A stretch of 64,000 nucleotides of DNA from Melampsora larici-populina 98AG31 (lineage: Eukaryota > Basidiomycota > Pucciniomycetes > Pucciniales > Melampsoraceae): positions 2,255,088-2,319,087 of the forward strand of contig NW_006768768.1 of assembly GCF_000204055.1 (NCBI RefSeq). The letters are read 5' to 3'. The position numbers and the translations under genes are program-made. Shown here piece after piece: positions 55,823 to 64,000 of the stretch; position 1 is the first letter of the stretch, and every line of letters begins with the position of its first letter. Below the pieces are notes generated by a model. That model was not told where the DNA came from. It searched no databases and worked only from the letters and a program-made list of their open reading frames with translations.

Positions 55823-56158
55823 TGTAAGACTCCTGAAGGAGGTCTTCACTCAGAGTGGCTCAAGAGCTGGTAGCTCGACAACGTATTCTAAAACCCGGCT
55901 CTATAATTCCTTACGACACAAAGCTAGCTCCGTCCGAAGAGTATTCGGTGAAGAGGAACGAATCAGACACAACTAACAAGACTAGAGAAAGAGACAACAA
56001 GAGAAAAGACAAGTGAAATGTGATAATGCTCACCTAGCTCCGTCCGAAGAGTATTCGGTGAAGAAGAAGTCTTCTGGAGCTAGGGCGAATTGACAACTAT
56101 AATGTGTACCTGTCTACAGCCATGCCTTATGTGTATCTGTCTCTATGTAACCCTTACA
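55823..56158 (-). repeat. 5' LTR of the young gypsy element
   Basis: Same length and internal 30-bp direct repeat as the LTR at 49727-50062. Transcription of the element on the minus strand would start in this LTR. Its outer end is fused to a host coding frame at 56159. Confidence 0.9.
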
Positions 56159-56745
56159 ACGCTCACCGGCCGATTCCATCAAGACACCGAGCATGACATC
56201 ACTTATATTCATCACACAGCTTCTAGCCAAATCGACATCGGTGAGTTCCGCCAATCCTACGACTCTTTTGCGGGGCGCGCCGTCATAGATGGCATCGGCA
56301 AATCCATATCTATCGTCTTTGAAGACCTAGACGACGGAATGCTCGCGTGGAACATGGTGATCACGGCGATGCACAACTATTACCATCCAGTTGTAAATGT
56401 CCACAGCACTTCTTCGTTGTCTCTCTTTCTGCTGTGACACGATGACAACGCTAATGACCTTCAAGCATCTTGTCATGTCGTGCAGTCAAGGGACAAATCC
56501 AGTTTCCTTGTCGATTATCACTTTGAGCATTTCACGCCTTTGCCTTATGAATGGGCCAACTTTGCCACTGGTATGAAAATGCGGATTCACGGCAACGTGG
56601 TCCGTAAAGATCCAGAGACGCTACGTTATATTGTCAGCGTGCGTGATCCGCGTCTTCATCGTGGTTTTTCAATAGTCTCACTGATACTCGTTTCGTCAGA
56701 CAGGTGGCCGATTATTCTATGTTGGGTATTGCAGAAGACGCATAG
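56159..56745 (+). pseudogene. 3' side of the host gene interrupted by the retrotransposon
   Basis: Exons 56159-56392, 56486-56638 and probably 56704-56745 have phase-0 GT-AG introns. The frame is open up to and through the LTR end, so the 5' part was cut off by the insertion. It aligns with the intact gene at 57945-59093: V-I-T-A-M-H-x2-Y-x-P with V-I-A-T-L-K-H-T-D-Y-D-P, and G-N-V-V-R-K-D-P-E-T with G-L-L-R-D-Y-D-A-K. Exon 56486-56638 is 153 nt, exactly the length of exon 3 of the paralogue. The missing 5' part lies on the far side of the element. Function is unknown. Confidence 0.65.
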
Positions 56746-57944
56746 CACTACTATCATTCATGTGTTTTGTTGCCAATATGAAAAAGCTTCCTTATTCAGT
56801 CATACTTGCGTTGAGACTCTTCCCCACCCTCGGCTGTTGCAGATGTTATCTTTTATTGTTAACAGTAACCGTTCCATGAATCATCAGATATGTCTACCAT
56901 TTGCAAGGTATCCGTTATAGCATTGTTTCTTCCCCTGTTCTGCTACAGACAGTGGCAGGGCGTTTCATGTGTTCAACAGCGTTTTGGCCCCCTGAATCCT
57001 TCATCTCTGTGTTTGTTGCGTAATATTTGCCTACCGTCGTCCTTTAATGATATTTACATTCCAAATAAGTTTCTGCAGGCTTGCGTGCAGTGATCTCACA
57101 GAGCACACTACATTCTTTGTATGCGACCATAACACTGACCATAACATTATCTTGTTATGCTTTTGACGGCTTCCTGCATCCCACATCGCGCCTCTGCTCA
57201 AAGCTGTCGACTGGATAGTCACCTTGCAATGGCCAACAATGAAGACCATTGATATGTCTTCGGCATCAGTCATGATCCCGCCCGAATGACGGGATTGTCC
57301 GCGGACATGGCTGTAAAGAGCCATGAATCGATCCTGAGAAATCTCATTGATCCTCCTTCCCGAACTACAACTTATGCGTCGTGAGGAGCATTTATATTGT
57401 GAGAGAGTGAGCAACAGTACGCTCGATACATAGGACACTGCCCACGACACGTCAGGCGAACAAAGCCGAGTGCAACGTCGGACATCGGCAATTGGAGCAT
57501 TGATGTTGCCGTAGGAATTTAAAACAGTGTGGAAACAGCTTGAGACCGCTGCCGACACGTCGAACGGGCAAGTGGGAGCAGACTGGCAACACACCAATTT
57601 GAACTCGCGCAAAGGACTCAAATGCTAATGAGTGTATGAAGTTAGATTTCGGTGGCAGAGCAGAGAGGTCGTAGATACGCAGGCATGAGACAGACACAGA
57701 TGAGAACAAAATATTGGAAAAGTATCTGGTATTGGTTACAACATTTTATATATTTTTTTGTTTCGTTTTTTGGAAGAGCATATAATTGGAAGGGACCATG
57801 ATTGGTACAGAAAGATGGGACGATGCTCCGATTGAAATCTAGCATCCTGCAAGTTTCTGTTTCGTCTTGTGGCATGCAGCTGCAAATCTAGAAATGCCAT
57901 ATAATCGGGGGACCCAGAGTGACTGAAGCATCATTTCGAGTTGG
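56746..57944. other. Intergenic, no gene recognised
   Basis: Presumably the 3' regions of the two convergent homologous genes. The long minus-strand open frame at 57031-57621 has Cys/Ser-rich composition and no homologue, and I do not support it. Confidence 0.4.
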
Positions 57945-59093
57945 TCATTCGCGGCGGGAGCGCTTCGAGGGCAAGTTGGAGGTTCTGGCCACATTGGGAG
58001 TAGTTGCCGCCGTGGTCTCATCGACCTCAGCAAGACTCTCATTAGGTATTCCAATATCAGAGTTCGACGGGCCGGCATTCTCCTCCGTACAGAAAGGGCG
58101 CTTTGGTGGAGTCTCGCTAGCTAACTTGGGGCGCCTGGGTTCATCATTATCGTTGAGTCAGCCGCAGTCAATAAAGGCAGGGGAACCGGAGAACTTACAT
58201 GTTCAAAGGCGTCCTACTGTGAGTTGGTTTCCCAGCTGCCTTTGGCGAAGTTTTGATGGGGGCTGTGTGGCCGCTGGTAACGCTGATAGCATGTGTCTGC
58301 AGGATGCAGAGTCAGTAGAAGTCTGGATGAAAGTCTAAAAAAATAACCGACCTCACAGCACCACATGAACTTTTTGGCGTCATAATCACGGAGCAACCCG
58401 GTGAACTGTGCCTCACGCCCAATCACGCAGAGAACTTGAGCGCGCTCCATGTTTCGGACTGGTGGCACATAATGTTGTGTCATCCAGCTCAGGTTCATGC
58501 GAGTCTACAATAGATGCGAAGCGTTAGCGATGAATATCATTATGAGGGAATGGCTGCTTACGAATGGGTCATAGTCAGTATGTTTCAAAGTGGCAATTAC
58601 AGTCGTTTTGCCCTTATATAATGGGTCTTTGATGGTGTCGATCGCGACTATGACTCCCATTGCGATCATTGTAATCTTGTCTATGAGGTCCTCGGGAATG
58701 TTCTCACCTAGAGTGGCGCTTTGACCGAAGTTGATGCGATTAGCATTTTCGAAATGGAAATGATCGTAATTATGGTCATTGGAGCCGATCATCTTGCACG
58801 TCATGCCATAGAGTGATCCTTCGACCAATGAATCAAGAGTTGGTCCGTAAGATGTGAGATAAAATGGATTCGAAAACGGCTTGGAACCATTCATTCCAGA
58901 AGTGAGGACTGCTGCCAAGTGGGACAGGAAACCTTTGCCTGCTGGCCCCGTGACAGGGCCCTATGACGGCAGATGTATCAGCAAAGTGTCAACGTGCGTT
59001 GGGACGGAATGCAGAACTCACTGGTTCACCCGCCTCGCCGGTATAATTGACCCTAACGGTATGCGACGGCGCGCGGCTCTCATTGCGAGACAT
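57945..59093 (-). CDS. Lineage-specific protein, intact paralogue of the disrupted gene
   Basis: Five exons: 59093-59022, 58960-58562, 58504-58352, 58296-58199 and 58134-57945. Introns are GT-AG (61, 57, 55 and 64 nt) and frame is kept. The product is 303 aa. No named domain is recognised. The middle (about residues 60-205) alternates beta-like strands with V-I-V-A-I-D, V-I-A-T-L-K-H and Q-F-T-G-L-L-R-D-Y-D, which could be OB-fold-like, but this is a guess. The C-terminus is disordered and basic (P-P-K-R-P, S-K-R-S-R-R-E), possibly a nuclear signal. It lacks a signal peptide. A homologue, broken by the LTR element, is convergent with it at 56.2-56.7 kb. The exon 3 donor GTCGGT is weak, so the last two exons are less certain. 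Confidence 0.65.
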
Positions 59094-59599
59094 GTCGAGG
59101 AAGTGCGATGGTGATCAACGGAAAAGAGAATCGTTAGGAGAAATAGACACACACTGTAGAGAAGTTTATTGAAAGTGTAATTTGGATGGAGAGGCGAAGA
59201 TGCTTTTTCGATCTCATAGGCTATTCCCCTGCTTCGGTGGTGTCGTATTTATAATGCAATATTTAACTCTCAAGTTTCACACCGATGGCTCCAGGTAGTG
59301 GTCATCATAACGCGCGTTGTTGGCGCGGCACGGCGTAAAGGCGCGCAACTCCTCATTTCGCTGAATAGGGACTCGTTGAACGAAGGGGCGTTTCACTTGA
59401 GTCCATCGCGGTGACGACGACGGAGGCAGCGGGTCTAATCAGGTCTCAGCAGAGGAAAGTCGTACTCAACGCTTTTATCTGAGGGGCATACCTGTCGAAC
59501 GCGGCGGAGGCTGAGTAAATTGAGGGTTGCACGTCGGGAGGTCGCTCGTGACGTGTTTACGGAGTCCACAAATCAGCACATGTCACAGTACAGACTCCA

Positions 59600-59872
59600 T
59601 ATGAGTCTCAGAGCGCTTCGGACAGGGTCTCGAGTAGGGTCTCGAGTAGGGTCTCGGATAGGGGCTCGAGTAAGTCTTAGATTCTACTCTAGACTTCATA
59701 TGAGTCTCATGAGTCTCAAGGCGCGCCGGGTAGGGTCTCGAGTAGGGTCTCGGATGAGTCTCAAGGCGCTTCGAACAGGGTCTCGAGTAGGGTCTCGAGT
59801 AGGGTCTCAGGCTTCATATGAGTCTCAAGGCGCTCCGGGAGGTCTCGAGTAGGGTCTCGGGTAGGTCTCTAG
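59600..59872. repeat. GGGTCTCGAGTA minisatellite with higher-order unit
   Basis: A 12-bp unit GGGTCTCGAGTA (variants GGGTCTCGGATA, GGGTCTCGGGTA) occurs about ten times in runs of two to four. The runs are separated by spacers beginning CATATGAGTCTCA(A/G)GGCGC. The spacer recurs about four times, so the array has two periodicities. Units are dense in XhoI-type CTCGAG palindromes. Confidence 0.85.
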
Positions 59873-59992
59873 GCGTTTCAGGCAACGACATTCCTTCGCG
59901 TGGTAACTATGCGAAAACAGGTATCTTTCCTTTAGTTGTTTGATCTTGTCGTGTGCGCACATTGACGTGCTACGAGGTATTTACCAAGGCCG

Positions 59993-60044
59993 CCACAGAT
60001 ACGGTACCAGTATCGTACCGGCGATACCAGTACCGTATCTGTGG
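59993..60044. other. 52-bp near-perfect hairpin followed by a long T tract
   Basis: A 23-bp arm starting CCACAGATACGGTAC is repeated inverted with two mismatches around a 6-bp loop. It is followed at 60047-60072 by a T-rich tract including about 22 consecutive T. It could be a small MITE, a transcription stop structure or an inserted retro-tail; the sequence does not decide. Confidence 0.6.
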
Positions 60045-60461
60045 TCTTTGTTTTTTTTTTTTTTTTTTTTTTAAGTGCTTCATTGCTTTAATTGCATATT
60101 ACACTAACTGAGCAAATAATTTGGAGGAAACTAGTACACCCGAAAATGCGGCCATCTAGTCGGTACAAGCATCAGAGGTGTCTTTAGATCAATACACATT
60201 TATCACTATCTGTTTTTTTTTAAAGAGAGTAACAGTGACAATTTACAGTCATTCCAAAATACCTTGTCAGGTCGAAATTTAATAAAATATTATTTCGGCC
60301 AATACAGGCACTTATATAAGCATAGCCTTCAATCAAGATTGAGATATCTCGATTGAATTTGGGCTGTTGACCTCCATGCCCTCGATCCCAATTCCCACCA
60401 CATCCCACCACAACAATACCCTCGATCCCATCCCATCACTTCACCCATACCCAATACCACC

Positions 60462-61590
60462 ATGCCTTTCATCAAGTACAGTGCTCAAATCAAGGTCATC
60501 GCCATCAACAAGTTTCTTCATGGTCAATCAATTAAAGAAATTAACACCGAACTTTTAACCGACATTTCAGCCAGGTCTTTCTCCCGATGGAAGACTCTTT
60601 ATGAACATACTCACGCTGTTGTCAGAGATCCGACTACGTACAAGAAGCAAGGCCGTCCAACCATCTACTCATACAAAGATCGTGAATTTATGGTAGAGCT
60701 TATTGAAGATGATCCGATGCTTTTCCTCGATGAGATTCAGGAGGCAATGTACAATCATACCGACCTCAGTGCTTGTCTACAGACTATTGCGAACGATTTG
60801 AAAGAGCGACTTTCTCTTACCATTCATAAAGCATCTAAGGTTGACCCCAATCAATCACCTGAAATTCGAGCTGCTTTTTCGATGCGAATTGCCAACATCC
60901 CATCAAAGTGCCTTGTGTTCATGGGTAAGCTTTTTTCTCGCTTCTTCTTTTCTTTGATAACTGCTTCAATAACTGAATTGAAACAATTCTTATGTATCAA
61001 TCAGATGAAACTGGTCTCCGATCACTAGATGTGATGCGCTCAAAGGTCCGATCCAAGCGAGGCGAACGTCCACCGAAGTTGAAACGGAAGCGAATTGGAC
61101 CTCACTACAGCATGCTTGCAGCTGTATGTGAGATGGGACTATTGGCAGCCCATTCAAAAGTGGGTGCCTATCTTCGGACCGACTTTGAAGCTTTCTTGAA
61201 GCACGTCTTGGTAAGTGCTTCAGGTTCTTCATGTGTTTTGTTTTTAATCAATCAAACTGATTGATTTGATTCCAGCTTCCTGTGATGAACGCATATCCGG
61301 CTCGCAATTCGGTTTTGGTGCTCGACAATGCCACCATCCATCATGGTGGTGCGATTGAAGAGATGTGCGAAGAGAATGGTATACTTTTACAATACTTACC
61401 GCCGGTTTCACCAGAGTTCAACCCAATATAACGTATTTTTGACGTCTTCAAAGACCGGCTCAGAAGGAATCGGATGCTGGAGAATACGGTTGATAAGTTG
61501 GGCTGTATGCTAGTGGTGATGAGCGAAGTTTCTACCAGCTCACTGATTACGAGTCTTTACAGAACTTGTGGATATTTCCATACCGAGTGA
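60462..61590 (+). pseudogene. Tc1/mariner-like DD34E transposase with catalytic Glu codon mutated to stop
   Basis: Three exons, 60462-60924, 61005-61210 and 61276-61590, with GT-AG introns (80 and 65 nt). An N-terminal HTH (residues about 10-60, then G-R-P-T-I-Y) precedes the DDE_3 nuclease. The first Asp is in D-E-T-G-L right after intron 1, and the second in V-L-D-N-A-T-I-H-H. The P-P-V-S-P-E-F-N-P-I block follows. The next codon, exactly 34 residues after the second Asp where Glu is expected, is TAA (61429-61431). The frame then stays open 52 more codons (R-I-F-D-V-F-K-D-R-L... C-G-Y) to TGA 61590. A single change could explain it. No terminal repeats were found. Confidence 0.75.
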
Positions 61591-62176
61591 TCTTAAAATT
61601 CCTAAACGACTTGTTGTACAATTACAGTTTCACTCATCAATCTCAAATACAAGTCCAGCAGCCTGTTCTCAAAAAAAACTTCCTTCTCTCTGGTTAAGAA
61701 ATGCAAAAGGGTTCTAATACCCATTCTATGTTTGTTTCCTATTGGTCCAAGTTGCTCTGAGAGAATCTACAATTCAAGGGTTTTTAGAAATCCATGCTTG
61801 TATTGAGTTGCACTTCTCTGCATGCAATCTGAGCAATCAAAAAATTCACAGATCTTAGAAATCAAAGAATTTAGAATTCAGCTGATTGTTAGAATTTTCA
61901 GGTTCAATTGATGAATTGATCAAATAAAGAGCTCACATGAGAGATCTATGGCCAATTTTACTTCTCATTTAATTTGTATGAACTCACAGAGGCAAAGTCT
62001 GGTTATCTCACAGGTCAATTTTTTCACAAACACACAGATTTTTTAATTTCAGCAGTACATATGGTTCAGTCATACATTTGTTGGGGGGTTAATAACGAAT
62101 ACAGCAATATCTTGTTAAGCTACAAAGACAAGTAATGTTTACCATTAAGACAGGTTAACTCTTTGATGATGTTCCT
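61591..62176. other. Intergenic, no gene recognised
   Basis: AT-rich DNA between the convergent transposase and the minus-strand gene. No feature recognised. Confidence 0.4.
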
Positions 62177-63674
62177 TCAAATATCATTCTTGCGGTTTTT
62201 GAGGTCAGTTCGATATAATGGTGCTCTGTCGTGTAAACGGACTGCAGTGCCATAAGCAAATCCCAACCTCTCGAGGGTGGGAACATCCATTGAGTTAGAC
62301 AGGAAAGATTCGAAGTCGATGATGTCACATTTGACAAGAATGTCTCGGGTTGATTGATCCTTTGGTGAAATATTGGCAAATTTGAGATAGTCTTCAAAGG
62401 GCGGAAGAGGATAAGGTGGTGGCGAATCGGGTTGATTGATGGGAATCTGTGAGGTCGACTGGGTGGTACTGGCAGTACTTTCTAATTGCCGACCTGGTTT
62501 AGATTGGATGGGAATAAATCGGAATTCGATTCGGCGAGTGGGTGGCATCATCTCAGTAGCACCATTCTTGTGTTCCACCTAACAAAGATAAAATGTACAT
62601 TAGTAAAGTGTCAGTAAGATAATTATGAAAGAAACACTTACTGCGTCTTGAGCCCAGGTGTCCATCATGGCATGGCTCAAGTAGACCGCTTCCTTTGAGT
62701 TCTCTGGATTGATGCATCCCATGCATTCTCTACCTCCAATCGGAACACATCCAAATCGTCTCATGAGGCTTACTCTGACTTTTTGCCATTCTGGTTGAAT
62801 ATCGATTCCCTGTAACAAACAAGGAATCAATGAAGATAGTGGATGAAAACAAAATAAAAGAAACACTTACCAGCATTTCTAACTCACTGACTCGGGCTGG
62901 AGTCAATGAGTTTGGATGAGATTTGACAGTTGCTCGATCAAAATCGTCCTCCTGTTGATTTCATCAAAGATAAAATGAGTCTTGATGGATATCTGAAACA
63001 CTTGAACAGAAGTAGAAATGAAAAAGAGCTTACTTTTGACTTCAAGCGTTTGACAGTTTTTGGGTTGTCCATGAATAGTCGAAAACCCACCTCGCTATCC
63101 TTGTTCTCGATCATTGTTGCCTTAAACTTACCAAAGATTTCCTCCGACGTAATGGTCTTCAAAGCAGATTTGAGAAAGTCGCCACGTCCAGCAACATAGC
63201 CTTTGAATTTCACATGTCCCTCTTCGTGAGACTCCTTGAGGATCGTTCCACAAACTGTCTTGTAAGCATTACAAGCATCAAAAACCGAATCCTGTACGCT
63301 AATAAGCTCAGCCCCATGGATTTGAATCACAGCGTCGAAAGCTGGGTCACTTGTGTAATCAATGTATTTCTGGGCGGTTCCAGCTTGAATCTCGGCCTTC
63401 GTCTTCGGAATTGGAGTGAAGGCATGAAACCAAATCTTCACATGACTTGGTTTGGCCTCATACTCCACACCAGGTCCAGGACGAACCGAGTAGGAGGGTG
63501 CTGGGCATGGTGATCCAGTCAAGTCTATATCGATATTAGATTCTGATCAATTCCAAATCAGAGCAAGTTCAAAAATGATGTTAGGGATAGAATGGAAGGC
63601 TTACTAGGACGAGCTTGAACATTACTGCTGGGAGTATTGAACATCGGGTCTTGGTGAGCTTCATTGGGGTGCAT
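62177..63674 (-). CDS. Repeat-family protein with SAM-like C-terminus
   Basis: Exons 63674-63605, 63524-63034, 62951-62871, 62809-62642 and 62578-62177. GT-AG introns keep the frame; counted from ATG 63674 the product is 403 aa. The central region has a K-I-W-F-H-A-F-x-P-I-P start and a C-I-N-P-E-N-S-K-E-A stretch. The Pro-rich linker is followed by a SAM-like helical domain (about residues 320-395: Y-L-K-F-A, T-R-D-I-L-V-K-C-D-I-I, T-L-E-R-L-G-F-A-Y-G-T-A-V-R-L). SAM domains mediate protein or RNA contacts. Upstream on the same strand (about 63790-63905) a coding-like piece with G-K-I-V-R-L-V-D-V-N-T-x-T-R-K is interrupted by TAG at 63839-63841. The real gene may therefore begin farther right, beyond the window, and be broken. 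Such genes are often multicopy and transposon-linked in rusts; this is inference. Confidence 0.55.
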
Positions 63675-64000
63675 AGCTTCTTCAGACGGTTTTGGAGCTG
63701 GAGAAGATCAAACCAAACGGAAAAAGAAAACAAGCAGAAGAATCAGCATATATTGAAAGGAATGAACAGAACGAGAAGGTCAAAATCACTTGCCTTCGTT
63801 GGTTTCGGGGTGGAGTCGACAACAAAATTCTCGAGAGCCTACTTGACCGAATGGATCAATATGAAAGACTTCCGTGTCGAGGTATTGACGTCGACCAGCC
63901 GTACAATCTTCCCAATGATGTCCCTCTCTAAAGTTCCAAATCAAAGGTAATCAGCCATTGGAATGATTTCAAGAATAAGATTTAGAAAAGGAACTCACTT

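Larger units (their letters stand above)
49727..56158 (-). mobile_element. Young full-length Ty3/gypsy LTR retrotransposon
   Basis: Two 336-bp LTRs (49727-50062 and 55823-56158), each TGTAAG...CTTACA, differ at two positions by eye. The internal region reads on the minus strand: gag (54108-55664) then pol (50547-54107) in the same frame. A polypurine tract (AGAAGGGGAGGGA on the minus strand, 50063-50075) abuts the left LTR. No clean 4-6 bp duplication is visible: the flanks are ...GACTAC and ACGCTC.... The primer-binding site next to 55822 does not show the usual TGG start. Confidence 0.9.
59094..60461. other. Intergenic with minisatellite and hairpin
   Basis: Upstream of the minus-strand gene ending at 59093 and the plus-strand transposase at 60462. 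It holds the tandem repeats and hairpin listed separately. No gene. Confidence 0.5.

Noticed and set aside
57031..57621. 196-codon minus-strand open frame
   Set aside because: Composition looks random (Cys/Ser-rich) and it lies in the 3' regions of two convergent genes.

Overview
The window looks like a filamentous basidiomycete nuclear chromosome, most likely a rust fungus (Pucciniales). The grounds are intron-dense genes with short GT-AG introns (about 50-120 nt), a pair of small Cys-rich secreted proteins of effector type, lineage-specific tandem families, a plant-SUT-like sugar transporter, and very heavy transposon load in AT-rich DNA. The taxon is inference. I found no bacterial, CRISPR or rRNA features. 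Introns were placed by eye from GT-AG sites, frame continuity and comparison between paralogues in the window.

0-18 kb is the gene-rich part. It holds a SPIRAL1/HN1-motif protein (1.0-1.9 kb, -) and two divergent, homologous ten-cysteine secreted proteins (5.6-6.4 kb, -; 8.0-8.7 kb, +) with the same five-exon, phase-1 structure. It also holds an F-box-like/LRR-like gene (10.5-11.9 kb) with a decayed tandem copy, and two tandem members of an unknown S/P-rich family (14.5-15.7 and 17.0-17.8 kb), one of which has a duplicated exon.

18-25 kb holds small non-autonomous elements: a 160-bp TA-flanked MITE and a 939-bp foldback element with about 280-bp arms and a 10-bp direct repeat. A RecQ helicase gene fragment lies in hairpin-rich DNA next to an inverted copy of exon 1 of the neighbouring gene. 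That gene is an intact nine-exon GPH-family sucrose/alpha-glucoside transporter (22.9-25.2 kb).

26-41 kb is a nest. A decayed Ty3/gypsy copy (gag knuckle, protease, integrase, chromodomain) is split by a GC-rich TIR element, which is itself split by a foldback element, a complete two-gene PIF/Harbinger element (28.05-33.62 kb) and a complete Mutator-like element (33.67-39.29 kb). The transposase gene of the Mutator-like element reads by splicing into an OTU-type cysteine protease domain.

41-48 kb is decayed transposon-like coding DNA and AT-rich sequence with two more MITEs. 49.7-56.2 kb is a young Ty3/gypsy retrotransposon (two 336-bp LTRs with two differences; gag and pol in one frame separated by one TGA). 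It sits inside a host gene whose intact paralogue lies at 57.9-59.1 kb on the other strand. 59.1-64 kb has a minisatellite, a 52-bp hairpin with a T tract, a Tc1/mariner-like gene whose catalytic Glu codon is a stop, and a gene with a SAM-like C-terminus near the right edge.
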